Shown in pieces: positions 55,171 to 63,700 of a DNA stretch of 64,000 bases. Origin of the DNA: Flavobacteriales bacterium (lineage in GTDB: Bacteria; Bacteroidota; Bacteroidia; Flavobacteriales; Flavobacteriaceae). The stretch's first letter is position 1. Each line of letters begins with the position of its first letter. The position numbers and the translations under genes are program-made. The notes beneath the pieces are model-generated. The model had not been told where the DNA came from and did no database searches. It saw only the letters and a program-made list of their open reading frames with translations. The stretch lies in contig JAFLBS010000011.1 in NCBI GenBank assembly GCA_017303755.1, forward strand, positions 1-64,000. The letters run 5' to 3'.

Positions 55171-56034
55171 TTATATTAATTCTTCTACGTGCTTTTTAAT
55201 ATTGCTTGCAATTTTTCCTGTTGGTAAATCATTAGCGTCAGTTCCGAATGGATCTTCGATTTCTTCTGCAATGAGTTCCAAACTAGCCAATACATAAAAA
55301 ATAAAAATCACTACCGGAATGGTATAATATCCCAAACTAAAAACGTATCCAAAAGGCAATGTCATCACATAAAAAAAGATGAATTTTTTGATGAATGCAC
55401 TATAGGAATAGGGAATAGGAGTGTTTTTGATTCGCTCACAAGCACCACAAACATCAGTAAATGATTGTAATTCTGTATTCAAAATAATCAATTGGTCACC
55501 CGAAATTTTTCCTGATTGATGCAAATCATTTATCTTATGAAAAATCATTTGTGCTACTTGATTTGGACGGTGTTTATGATGGTCAATTTCCAAATCCAAT
55601 CCTTCAAATAACATTTTACTCGTTTCTTCATTGCGCAAATGTTTGGCTAAAATCGAAGCATAACTTGGGATGATTTTTCTAAAATAATGACGATCATTTT
55701 CGTCTTTTAAAATTGCAGAAAGCTTGATGGCCAAATTACGACTGTTGTTTACCAATGAACCCCAAAGTTTACGTCCTTCCCACCAACGATCATAAGCTGT
55801 GTTGGTTCTGTAAGCTAATAATAAGGAAATCACAAAACCTAACATTCCATGCATCATGGTAATATTTTTCACATGACTTTGTTCGGATAGTTTCCAATAC
55901 TCAATTTCTAAATAACCAATTATTCCCGAGTACAATCCGATGAAAATCATCATTGGTAATAATTGTCGGAATGTATCTGATTTGTGAAAACGAAATATAA
56001 AAGTAATCCAGTCTTTTGGGTTGTATTGTACCAT
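55171..56034 (-). CDS. Bestrophin family ion channel protein
   Basis: A 287-residue member of the bestrophin/UPF0187 family, pentameric anion or cation channels. The N-terminal amphipathic part (YNPKDWITFIFRFHKSDTFRQLLP) and LLLAYRTNTAYDRWWEGRKLWG are characteristic, as are YVMTLPFGYVFSLGYYTIPVVIFIFYVLASLELIAEEIEDPFG. About four membrane helices. A -7 box CAAATATA (minus-strand TATATTTG) lies at 56057-56064, 22 nt upstream of the ATG, with no clear -33 element. Confidence 0.9.
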   Translation of the reverse strand: MVQYNPKDWITFIFRFHKSDTFRQLLPMMIFIGLYSGIIGYLEIEYWKLSEQSHVKNITMMHGMLGFVISLLLAYRTNTAYDRWWEGRKLWGSLVNNSRNLAIKLSAILKDENDRHYFRKIIPSYASILAKHLRNEETSKMLFEGLDLEIDHHKHRPNQVAQMIFHKINDLHQSGKISGDQLIILNTELQSFTDVCGACERIKNTPIPYSYSAFIKKFIFFYVMTLPFGYVFSLGYYTIPVVIFIFYVLASLELIAEEIEDPFGTDANDLPTGKIASNIKKHVEELI

Positions 56035-56124
56035 ATTGTTGTAAAAAATTAACGCGCAAATATACTCAATTCTTAAATTCGGTAGAAAATATAAATCGAT
56101 TCTGATTCAATTGTCAATATCATT

Positions 56125-56176
56125 AAAATTTAGCGTTATTTTTTTGATATGTATAATTAAATAACGCTAAAATTTT
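56125..56176. promoter_or_regulatory. Imperfect inverted repeat in the bestrophin/aldehyde dehydrogenase divergent region
   Basis: A 13-bp perfect stem, TTTAGCGTTATTT (56129-56141) and AAATAACGCTAAA (56159-56171), with 17 nt between, extends outward by AAAA/TTTT past a one-base bulge. It lies between divergent promoters and has no T run in a gene 3' end context, so an operator is more likely than a terminator. Confidence 0.55.
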
Positions 56177-56184
56177 CAACTTAA

Positions 56185-56220
56185 CAATTTTGTGCTATTA
56201 ATTGTCAATTTTGTGCTATT
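56185..56220 (+). promoter_or_regulatory. Direct repeat, likely AraC-type binding site, upstream of the aldehyde dehydrogenase gene
   Basis: CAATTTTGTGCTATT occurs at 56185-56199 and again, identically, at 56206-56220, 21 bp apart. The second copy ends 19 nt before a TACTTTTG -7 box (56240-56247), in the place of the missing -33 element. Two direct half-sites one pair of helical turns apart, the inner one at the -35 region, is how AraC-type activators bind. An AraC-family gene lies 2 kb downstream (58245-59168). Confidence 0.5.
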
Positions 56221-56239
56221 CTTTTTTTGGATTTGAAAT

Positions 56240-56247
56240 TACTTTTG
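56240..56247 (+). promoter_or_regulatory. -7 box of the aldehyde dehydrogenase gene
   Basis: TACTTTTG fits TAnnTTTG. No TTG sits 17-23 nt upstream; the nearest are 10 and 26 nt away. This agrees with activator dependence. The ATG is at 56271. Confidence 0.4.
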
Positions 56248-56270
56248 GATTGAACTAAAATTTAATAATT

Positions 56271-57773
56271 ATGAGTACAATACAAAGACCACAATTAAAA
56301 GAGAAGTATGATAATTACATTAACGGAAAATGGACAGCACCTTCAACAGGACAGTATTTTGAAGTTGTTTCTCCAGTTGATGGAAAACCAATGGCAAAAG
56401 CGGCACATTCGGCCAAATTAGACATTGAAATGGCAGTTGATGCTGCACACAATGCGTTCAAATCATGGAGCGAAACATCAGCAACAGAACGAAGTATTAT
56501 GTTAAACAAAATTGCCGATCGAATTGAAGCTAATTTAGAGTACATTGCTGCTGTTGAAACGTTGGATAACGGAAAAGCAGTACGCGAAACTATGGCCGCT
56601 GATATTCCGCTTGCAATTGATCACTTCCGTTACTTTGCTAGCGTCATTCGTGCTGAAGAAGGAACAATAACCGAATTAGATAAAGATACTGTTTCTATTA
56701 TTGTAAACGAACCACTTGGAGTTATTGCGCAAATCATTCCGTGGAATTTCCCAATTTTAATGGCTACATGGAAATTGGCTCCAGCTTTGGCTGCTGGAAA
56801 CTGTGTGGTTTTAAAACCAGCAGAAAGTACGCCAATATCCATTATGGTATTAATGGAATTGATCGAAGATTTGATTCCGGCTGGAGTTGTGAATATTGTC
56901 AACGGTTTTGGCGCTGAATTAGGTAGAACTTTGGTTACTAATCCGAAAGTGGCAAAAGCAGCATTCACAGGTTCAACAGCAACAGGTAGAATGGTAATGC
57001 AATACGCAACCGAGAATATTATTCCGGTTACCTTAGAATTAGGTGGAAAATCACCAAATATTTTCTTTCCATCGGTTATGGATGAAGACGACGAATTTTT
57101 AGATAAAGCCATCGAAGGTGCAGTACTTTTTGCCTTAAATCAAGGTGAAGTGTGTACGTGTCCTTCTCGTTTGTTGATCCATGAATCGATTTACGATACA
57201 TTCATCGAAAGAGTACTGCAACGCGTCAAAGCCATTAAAGTCGGAAACCCATTGGATCCAACTGTAATGATGGGAGCACAAGCATCACAAATTCAAAAAG
57301 ACAAAATTTTATCGTACATCAAATTAGGTAAAGAAGAAGGAGCGGAAGTATTATGCGGTGGCGATGTGAATCATTTTGGTGATGATTTGGATGGTGGTTA
57401 CTACATTCAGCCTACACTTTTCAAAGGCCATAACAAAATGAGAATCTTTCAAGAAGAAATTTTCGGACCAGTTTTGGCGGTTACCACTTTTAAAACTACT
57501 GAAGAAGCGATTGAAATTGCCAACGATACTTTGTATGGATTAGGAGCTGGAGTTTGGACACGTGATGCTCACGAATTATACCGTGTGCCAAGAGCCATTC
57601 AAGCCGGACGAGTTTGGGTGAATCAATATCATGCTTATCCAGCTGGCGCGCCATTTGGAGGTTATAAACAATCGGGAATTGGTAGAGAAAACCACAAAAT
57701 GATGCTCGACCATTACCGTCAAACTAAAAATATGTTGATTTCGTACAACAAAAACAAATTAGGTTTCTTTTAA
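56271..57773 (+). CDS. Aldehyde dehydrogenase (ExaC/AldB-type)
   Basis: A 500-residue NAD(P)-dependent aldehyde dehydrogenase, closest in type to ExaC/AldB acetaldehyde dehydrogenases. Catalytic Cys295 is in [11 protein letters not shown] (with Cys297 next), the general-base Glu is in [14 protein letters not shown], and [21 protein letters not shown] binds the cofactor. The Gly-rich [14 protein letters not shown] is intact. Pairing with a DUF779 gene and an AraC-type regulator is characteristic of the ethanol/acetaldehyde module. A terminator lies between it and the DUF779 gene. Cytoplasmic. Confidence 0.93.
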   Translation: MSTIQRPQLKEKYDNYINGKWTAPSTGQYFEVVSPVDGKPMAKAAHSAKLDIEMAVDAAHNAFKSWSETSATERSIMLNKIADRIEANLEYIAAVETLDNGKAVRETMAADIPLAIDHFRYFASVIRAEEGTITELDKDTVSIIVNEPLGVIAQIIPWNFPILMATWKLAPALAAGNCVVLKPAESTPISIMVLMELIEDLIPAGVVNIVNGFGAELGRTLVTNPKVAKAAFTGSTATGRMVMQYATENIIPVTLELGGKSPNIFFPSVMDEDDEFLDKAIEGAVLFALNQGEVCTCPSRLLIHESIYDTFIERVLQRVKAIKVGNPLDPTVMMGAQASQIQKDKILSYIKLGKEEGAEVLCGGDVNHFGDDLDGGYYIQPTLFKGHNKMRIFQEEIFGPVLAVTTFKTTEEAIEIANDTLYGLGAGVWTRDAHELYRVPRAIQAGRVWVNQYHAYPAGAPFGGYKQSGIGRENHKMMLDHYRQTKNMLISYNKNKLGFF

Positions 57774-57801
57774 TCGATACTTTTTTGCCTCTAACTAAAA
57801 G

Positions 57802-57848
57802 TCCACGAATTTGAATTCAATTTGAATATTCTGTTCGTGGATTTTTTT
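57802..57848 (+). terminator. Intrinsic terminator after the aldehyde dehydrogenase gene
   Basis: TCCACGAA (57802-57809) pairs with TTCGTGGA (57834-57841) across a 24-nt loop, followed by seven T. It separates the dehydrogenase from the DUF779 gene, so the latter needs read-through or its own start. Confidence 0.75.
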
Positions 57849-57862
57849 ACTACTTTTAAATT

Positions 57863-58243
57863 ATGGAAAAAATAAAACGACTGGATGCTACCGAAAAAGC
57901 TTTAGCATTAATTGATATGTTGAGCGAGAAGTTTGGCGATTTAATGTTTTATCAAGCCGGAGGTTGCTGTGAAGGAACACAACCGCAGTGTTTTGAAAAA
58001 GGCGGATTTTACCTCAGATTGGGTGACGTTTGCATCGGAACCATCAAAGGATTTGAATTTTGGTTGGATAAAGATTTATACGAATATTGGAAACACGCTC
58101 ATTTTACTTTGGATGTTACTGACGGAATAGGAGCAGGCGGCTTTTCATTGGAAACACCTTACGGAAAAACGTTTATAGTTCACTACCGAATTTTTTCAGA
58201 AGAAGAAAGTAGTAGTTTGGAAGAAGTTCGTCTTAATGACTAA
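57863..58243 (+). CDS. DUF779 protein
   Basis: A 126-residue cytoplasmic protein of the DUF779 family. The signature is FYQAGGCCEGTQPQCFEKGGFYLRLGDVCIG, rich in cysteines (CC, C, C), and later IGAGGFSLETPYGKTFIVHYR. DUF779 genes are usual neighbours of ExaC/AldB-type aldehyde dehydrogenases; an accessory role is likely but the reaction is unknown. It ends 1 nt before the convergent AraC-type gene. TACTTTTA at 57851 is a weak -7 match. Confidence 0.88.
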   Translation: MEKIKRLDATEKALALIDMLSEKFGDLMFYQAGGCCEGTQPQCFEKGGFYLRLGDVCIGTIKGFEFWLDKDLYEYWKHAHFTLDVTDGIGAGGFSLETPYGKTFIVHYRIFSEEESSSLEEVRLND

Positions 58244-58244
58244 A

Positions 58245-59168
58245 CTAGTTCGTGAAATTCATCAATTGGTATTGTTTTGGAGTCACACCTTCATGTTTTT
58301 TGAACAATCGGATGAAATAATTAGCATCGTCAAAACCCGACAAATAACACACCTCATTAATTTGGATCGATTGATTTTTAAGTAACTTCTTGGCGTGTTT
58401 TATCTTTTCACTTAATACAAATTCAATCGGACTCATGCCTAATTCGCGTTTGAAAAAACGATAAAAGGAAGTAGTACTCATACATGCTTTATCGCTCAAA
58501 TGCTTTAAATTAATGTCTTCTTTCAGATTTTTACGGATGTAATCAATCACTTGAGCCATCGCATTATTTTGATTGCTGAAATCGCCTTGATCAATCGATT
58601 TAACCGTTTGTGTTTGAATGATTCGAATGAGTAATTCTTGTAAAGTCAGATCGGCTAATACATCTTTAGTAATCGATGTACTCATGCATTCTTTTATGAG
58701 TTTGTTGATGGTAGAAGCCAAATCAACATTGTTGTAAAAGAAATAATTTTGATAGTTCAATTGCCAAAAATTGTCAGTTCCTTCTTTAGGATAGCGTTCG
58801 TTTAAGAAATTCAGCGTTTCTGAAATCTTAGTTTGATCAATAGCTAATGCCAAACATTGCGTAGGATTTTGATTTGAAGCTTCAGGGAAATCAATCTTCA
58901 TTTCCACATTCGACGGAATCACTACGGTTTCACCTGGAAGATAATCAAAACCAGGTTCATCAAACAAATGCATTACTTTTTTACCGCGCAACATGCTTGT
59001 CACAACCAAATCATTGAATTTTAGCGGAACTAAAGCCGACTCTTGATAGGTTTCAAAAATGTTTAATTCGCAATTATTCAATGAAAAAATAGTGCGATTT
59101 TCGACCAAAGTTTTTAACGATTTCTCGTGTGTGAGCGCAGGCGTGTGAAGTAGTGATTTAATTGACAT
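58245..59168 (-). CDS. AraC family transcriptional regulator
   Basis: A 307-residue regulator. The N-terminal 180 residues are a ligand-binding region of the AraC_N type (LVVTSMLRGKKVMHLFDEPGFDYLPGETVVIPSNVEMKID). The C-terminal part has two helix-turn-helix motifs: LKHLSDKACMSTTSFYRFFKRELGMSP and INEVCYLSGFDDANYFIRLFKKHEGVTPKQYQ. It faces the aldehyde dehydrogenase/DUF779 genes convergently and is the likely activator of that module through the direct repeat at 56185-56220. A CAAATTTA -7-like box lies only 5 nt from its ATG. Confidence 0.92.
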   Translation of the reverse strand: MSIKSLLHTPALTHEKSLKTLVENRTIFSLNNCELNIFETYQESALVPLKFNDLVVTSMLRGKKVMHLFDEPGFDYLPGETVVIPSNVEMKIDFPEASNQNPTQCLALAIDQTKISETLNFLNERYPKEGTDNFWQLNYQNYFFYNNVDLASTINKLIKECMSTSITKDVLADLTLQELLIRIIQTQTVKSIDQGDFSNQNNAMAQVIDYIRKNLKEDINLKHLSDKACMSTTSFYRFFKRELGMSPIEFVLSEKIKHAKKLLKNQSIQINEVCYLSGFDDANYFIRLFKKHEGVTPKQYQLMNFTN

Positions 59169-59170
59169 TC

Positions 59171-59238
59171 AGCAAATTTAAAAGACTAAGATAAGTAAAA
59201 AGAATATAACTTCATCTTAGCAATTACTAAAATTTGCT
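59171..59238. repeat. Nested inverted repeat upstream of the araC-like gene
   Basis: Outer arms AGCAAATTT (59171-59179) and AAATTTGCT (59230-59238), inner arms CTAAGAT (59186-59192) and ATCTTAG (59214-59220). It lies between the 5' end of the regulator gene and the 3' end of the tolC-like gene, both on the minus strand, so it could be a terminator for the pump operon or an autoregulatory site. Confidence 0.45.
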
Positions 59239-59256
59239 TACTTGATATACATGAAA

Positions 59257-60567
59257 CTATTCTAATTTTAAACTTCCACTTAATTCTTTTAAACTGATTT
59301 CGTACAATTTGGTTTGAAATTGCGCATTACTCAATCGTACCAATGCTTCAACGTAATTCAATTGTGCTGTTCGGTATTCAATGGGAGTGATGGTTCCTAT
59401 TTTGAATTTTGCCAATGTTATGTCTAAGTTTTGTCTAGCAATTTCTACGTTTTTTTCTTCAACTTTACTCAATTCCATATTGGTTTGATAACTTTGAAAA
59501 GCAGTCGCCAATTGTGATTCGAGCATTATTTTTTGTTGATTGATGACCAAATCGGCAGTGTCAATTTGTAGTTTGGCTACTTTTTCGTTTCGACTTTGAT
59601 TGAAACCATCAAATATCGGAACGGAAGCATTGATTCCGTATACAAAACCTCTTCCAGACGATTGTGTCACAAATCCCAACGAAGCTTCGGATCGAGTAAA
59701 GTTGTAACCTGAATTAATTCGAACAACAGGATAGCGTCCAGCTTTGACTTGCTTCAATTGTAACTCGGCACTATTTTTGGCTAAAACTTGTGCTTGTAAT
59801 TGCGGATTTTGTTTTTCAGCTAATGATTTTAAGTCTATGAATGCTAATGTATTGTCAATTTCAATTTCATCGGTAACTTTAAATTCCAACGATGTGTCTC
59901 GTGCCAGAATTTCATTCAGTTTAATTTTGGCATTTCGATACAATTCGAGTTGTTTTAAGCGCGAACTTGTGTCGGTATTCAAATCCACTTGAGCATTCAA
60001 CATTTCTAATTTGGATGCTTTTCCAATTGAAAAACGATTTTGAGCCGTAGTCAATCGTTGGTTGGAAATTACGATTGCCGTGTCCAATGCTTTCAATTGC
60101 TGTTGCTGCTGAACCAAATCGTAGTACGTTGCATACACATCACTTATTTTGGTAACGATGGCCAATTTCAATTCGGCTTCTCCTTGTTGTTGCAATACTT
60201 TTAATTGCTCACGTCTTGCAAACATTCGCATTCCATCAAAAACAGTCCAATCCAAACCAACACCATAAGTTAAACTTAAATTTCGAGCATTGTCTAACGT
60301 TCGTTCTTCTCCACTGGCTTGAGTTTGAGTAGTGTTTAAAATGCTATTGTTGTTTACTACAGATGCAGTTACTGTGGGTAACATTCCAGCATTTCCCGCA
60401 GTCGAATTGGTTTCGTCAATTTTCAAATCATTTTTGGCTATTTTGATTTCGTAATTGTTTTCTAACGCGATTTTTACGGCATCTTCCAACGTCAGTACTT
60501 CTTGGGCTTGAGATTGAAGTCCAAAGAGTACTATGAAAAGTGGTATATATAATTTTCTTAAAAACAT
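59257..60567 (-). CDS. TolC family outer-membrane efflux protein
   Basis: The outer-membrane channel of the tripartite pump encoded here. 436 residues: signal peptide MFLRKLYIPLFIVLFGLQSQAQ, then two OEP repeats with long helical parts (VLTLEDAVKIALENNYEIKIAK, ISDVYATYYDLVQQQQQLKALDTA) and the second half starting LKSLAEKQNPQLQAQ. FGINASVPIFDG-like sequence marks the beta-strand part (VYGINASVPIFDGFNQSRNE). It begins 4 nt after the RND gene stop, third in the operon. Confidence 0.93.
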   Translation of the reverse strand: MFLRKLYIPLFIVLFGLQSQAQEVLTLEDAVKIALENNYEIKIAKNDLKIDETNSTAGNAGMLPTVTASVVNNNSILNTTQTQASGEERTLDNARNLSLTYGVGLDWTVFDGMRMFARREQLKVLQQQGEAELKLAIVTKISDVYATYYDLVQQQQQLKALDTAIVISNQRLTTAQNRFSIGKASKLEMLNAQVDLNTDTSSRLKQLELYRNAKIKLNEILARDTSLEFKVTDEIEIDNTLAFIDLKSLAEKQNPQLQAQVLAKNSAELQLKQVKAGRYPVVRINSGYNFTRSEASLGFVTQSSGRGFVYGINASVPIFDGFNQSRNEKVAKLQIDTADLVINQQKIMLESQLATAFQSYQTNMELSKVEEKNVEIARQNLDITLAKFKIGTITPIEYRTAQLNYVEALVRLSNAQFQTKLYEISLKELSGSLKLE

Positions 60568-60571
60568 AATC

Positions 60572-63500
60572 TTATTTTTCTAATGCTTCTATGTTATCAA
60601 ATTCAGGTCGGTGTTTTTTGGCTCTTGACCACATTAAATAGAAAGCCGGAATTACAAATAAGGTCAGAACCAATGAAAATAGGGTTCCGCCTACAATTAC
60701 AACTCCCATTCCGATTCTACTAGCCGAAGCCGAACCAATGGAAAGTGCAATAGGTAACGCTCCAAGTGCAATCGCTAAACTCGTCATTAAAATCGGGCGT
60801 AAACGGGCTTCTGAAGCTTCAATAATTGCATCGTATTTGGATTTGCCTTGTTCTCGTAATTGATTGGCAAATTCGACAATTAGGATTCCGTTCTTAGTGA
60901 CCAGTCCGATTAACATTACGGTTCCAATTTGACTGAAGATGTTCCACGTTTGACCAAATAACCAGAGTGAAAATAGCGCTCCAGCAACCGCCATCGGAAC
61001 GGTCAAAATAATAATGAAAGGATCAATAAAACTTTCAAATTGAGCTGCCAGGATGAGGTAAATCAATAGCAAAGCCAATCCAAAAGCAAAAAGTGTATTC
61101 GAACTACTTTCCACAAAATCACGTGATTCTCCACCTAAATCGGTTGTAAACGAATCGTCTAAGACTTTTTCTTTGATTTCGTCCATCGCTTCAATCGCAT
61201 CACCCATACTTTTTCCATCGGCTAAACCAGCCGAAATAGTGGCCGACATGTAGCGGTTGTTGTGAAATAATTGCGGTGGATTACTTTGTTCGTCCACTTC
61301 GACTACATTATCCAATTGAATCAATTGACCTTGATTGTTTTTAACAAACATCGATGTTAAATCTAAGGGAGCATCTCTGTCTTTTTCATCAAATTGACCG
61401 ATGACTTGGTATTGTTTTCCGTTCATCATAAAATAACCAAATCGTTGTCCGCTTAATGATAATTGTAATGTTTGAGCCACATCCAAAACGGAAATACCTA
61501 AACTTTCGGCTTTTTCACGATTGATGGTTACGTTGATTTCGGGTTTATTGAATTTCAAGTTCACATCTACATTGGAAAAAGTTTCGTTTTTATTGGCTTC
61601 TTCCATAAACAACGGAATCTTTTCTCTTAATTTCTCAAAATTCTGAGCTTGAATTATGTATTGAACAGGCAAACCACCACGGCGATTTACCGATATTGTT
61701 GGTTGTTCTGAAACATTCACTTTAGCATCAGGGTATTTTTTGGTCCATTTGTTCAAATCATCTACAATTTCTTTTTGGGAACGTTCTCTTTCATCTGGGT
61801 TTTTCAAAGCCAAACGCACTCTTCCTGCATTGACAGAGGATGATAAAAATCCGGGTGAAGTAATCACCAATGCTACTTTTTTCTCCGGAATCGAATCGGT
61901 AATCAATTGCGATAATTCTTGCATGAAGCGATCAGTATATTCAAAAGTAGAACCTTCGGGTGTGGTAACACTTACAATTCCTAAATTTCGATCATCATAG
62001 GGCGCAGTTTCCTTTGGAAGAATATTGAAAAACAAAGCAATCAATCCGATACAAATTACAACGATAGGAAAACTCAACCATTTTCGTTTCATAAAATTGG
62101 TCAGCGATTGCGCATAACCTTTGTTCAAATTCACAAAATACGGTTCGGTAAATTCGTAGAACTTCGTTTTCTTTTGTTCGCCGCCTTTCATTAAATACGC
62201 ATTCAACATTGGTGTTAATGTTAGCGATACAAATGCCGAAATCAAAACAGCAGCACCAATTACGACACCAAATTCACGGAACAGTCGTCCGACAAATCCT
62301 TCCAAGAAAATAATAGGTAAGAACACCGCTGCTAACGTAATAGAAATGGAAATGACAGCAAAAAAGATTTCATTCGAGCCTTTGATTGCTGCTTCAATGG
62401 GTGACATTCCTTCTTCGACTTTTTTGAAGATGTTTTCGGTGACTACAATTCCGTCGTCAACTACTAATCCGGTTGCAAGAACAATGGCAAGTAGCGTTAA
62501 AACGTTTACCGAAAATCCGCATAAATACATGATGAAAAAGGTAGCTATTAACGAAACCGGAATATCAATTAACGGTCGAAAAGCAATCGACCAATCTCTA
62601 AAAAACAAAAAGATGATTAGAATTACTAAAATGATGGAAATCAACAAGGTTTCGGCTACTTCTACTACCGATTTTTTGATGAAAAGTGTATTGTCAAGTG
62701 CAATATCGAGTTTAATATCAGATGGAAGATCTTTTTTGAGTTGATCGAATTGCTCGTAAAATTCGTTGGCAATATCCAAATAATTGGTTCCGGGTTGCGG
62801 AATTACGGCCAAACCCACCATTGGTTTACCTGATTCGGTTAATTTAGTTTCAAGGTTTTCGGGTTCTAATGCTGCGTAACCCACATCGCTCAAACGGACG
62901 ATATTGTCATTAGTTGCTACAATAATTACATCGTTGAATTCTTTTGCTGTAGCTAAATTTCCGAGTGTTTTTACGGTAAGTTCAGTGTTTTTTCCAGTTA
63001 GTTTCCCAGATGGAAGCTCAACATTTTGTTTGTCTAAAGCAGAACGAACGTCGGAAACGGTCAGTCCATACGAATTCAATTTGATTGGATCAATCCAAAT
63101 CCGCATGGAATATCTTTTTTGTCCCCAAATTTGAACACTACTCACGCCCGGAATGGTTTGCAAACGTTCGGCAATTACATTTTCAGCATAATCGCTCAAT
63201 TCTAAAGTATTTTTGGTATCACTTTGAACGGTCATGGTGATGATTGGATCGGAATCGGCATCAGCCTTTGAAACTACTGGCGGAGCATCAATATCTTGTG
63301 GTAAACTACGAACAGCCTGAGAAACTTTGTCACGAACATCATTGGCGGCTTCTTCTAGGTTTTTTTCGAGTTTGAATTCGATAGTAATATTACTAGAACC
63401 TTGGTTACTTGAAGAAGTTATGTTTCGAATACCGTCAATCGAATTGATTGCTTTTTCTAAAGGCTCGGTGATTTGTGACTCAATAATATCAGAATTGGCT

Positions 63501-63658
63501 CCAGTGTAATTGGTTCGCACCGAAATCTGAGCTGGATCAATCGAAGGAAATTCGCGCACGCCCAAATACGTATAACCAATAATACCAAAAAGAATAATGG
63601 TCAAATTGATTACAATGGTAAAAACGGGGCGTTTTATACTTAAAGTGGATAAACTCAT
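60572..63658 (-). CDS. RND family efflux transporter, inner-membrane subunit
   Basis: A 1028-residue proton-driven exporter of the HAE1/AcrB type, the usual length. It starts LSIKRPVFTIVINLTIILFG; the proton-relay aspartates are in ATGLVVDDGIVVTENIF (about residue 400) and the matching lysine is in LVTKNGILIVEFANQLREQ (about 930). Twelve membrane spans and two large periplasmic loops (RADSDPIITMTVQSD-like and FVESSSNTLFAFG) are evident. It is the second gene of the pump operon, 42 nt after the adaptor stop. Substrates are unknown. Confidence 0.95.
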   Translation of the reverse strand: MSLSTLSIKRPVFTIVINLTIILFGIIGYTYLGVREFPSIDPAQISVRTNYTGANSDIIESQITEPLEKAINSIDGIRNITSSSNQGSSNITIEFKLEKNLEEAANDVRDKVSQAVRSLPQDIDAPPVVSKADADSDPIITMTVQSDTKNTLELSDYAENVIAERLQTIPGVSSVQIWGQKRYSMRIWIDPIKLNSYGLTVSDVRSALDKQNVELPSGKLTGKNTELTVKTLGNLATAKEFNDVIIVATNDNIVRLSDVGYAALEPENLETKLTESGKPMVGLAVIPQPGTNYLDIANEFYEQFDQLKKDLPSDIKLDIALDNTLFIKKSVVEVAETLLISIILVILIIFLFFRDWSIAFRPLIDIPVSLIATFFIMYLCGFSVNVLTLLAIVLATGLVVDDGIVVTENIFKKVEEGMSPIEAAIKGSNEIFFAVISISITLAAVFLPIIFLEGFVGRLFREFGVVIGAAVLISAFVSLTLTPMLNAYLMKGGEQKKTKFYEFTEPYFVNLNKGYAQSLTNFMKRKWLSFPIVVICIGLIALFFNILPKETAPYDDRNLGIVSVTTPEGSTFEYTDRFMQELSQLITDSIPEKKVALVITSPGFLSSSVNAGRVRLALKNPDERERSQKEIVDDLNKWTKKYPDAKVNVSEQPTISVNRRGGLPVQYIIQAQNFEKLREKIPLFMEEANKNETFSNVDVNLKFNKPEINVTINREKAESLGISVLDVAQTLQLSLSGQRFGYFMMNGKQYQVIGQFDEKDRDAPLDLTSMFVKNNQGQLIQLDNVVEVDEQSNPPQLFHNNRYMSATISAGLADGKSMGDAIEAMDEIKEKVLDDSFTTDLGGESRDFVESSSNTLFAFGLALLLIYLILAAQFESFIDPFIIILTVPMAVAGALFSLWLFGQTWNIFSQIGTVMLIGLVTKNGILIVEFANQLREQGKSKYDAIIEASEARLRPILMTSLAIALGALPIALSIGSASASRIGMGVVIVGGTLFSLVLTLFVIPAFYLMWSRAKKHRPEFDNIEALEK

Positions 63659-63700
63659 AGCAATTTGGGTTTAGAACTTCATTAAATTGAAATACTACTA

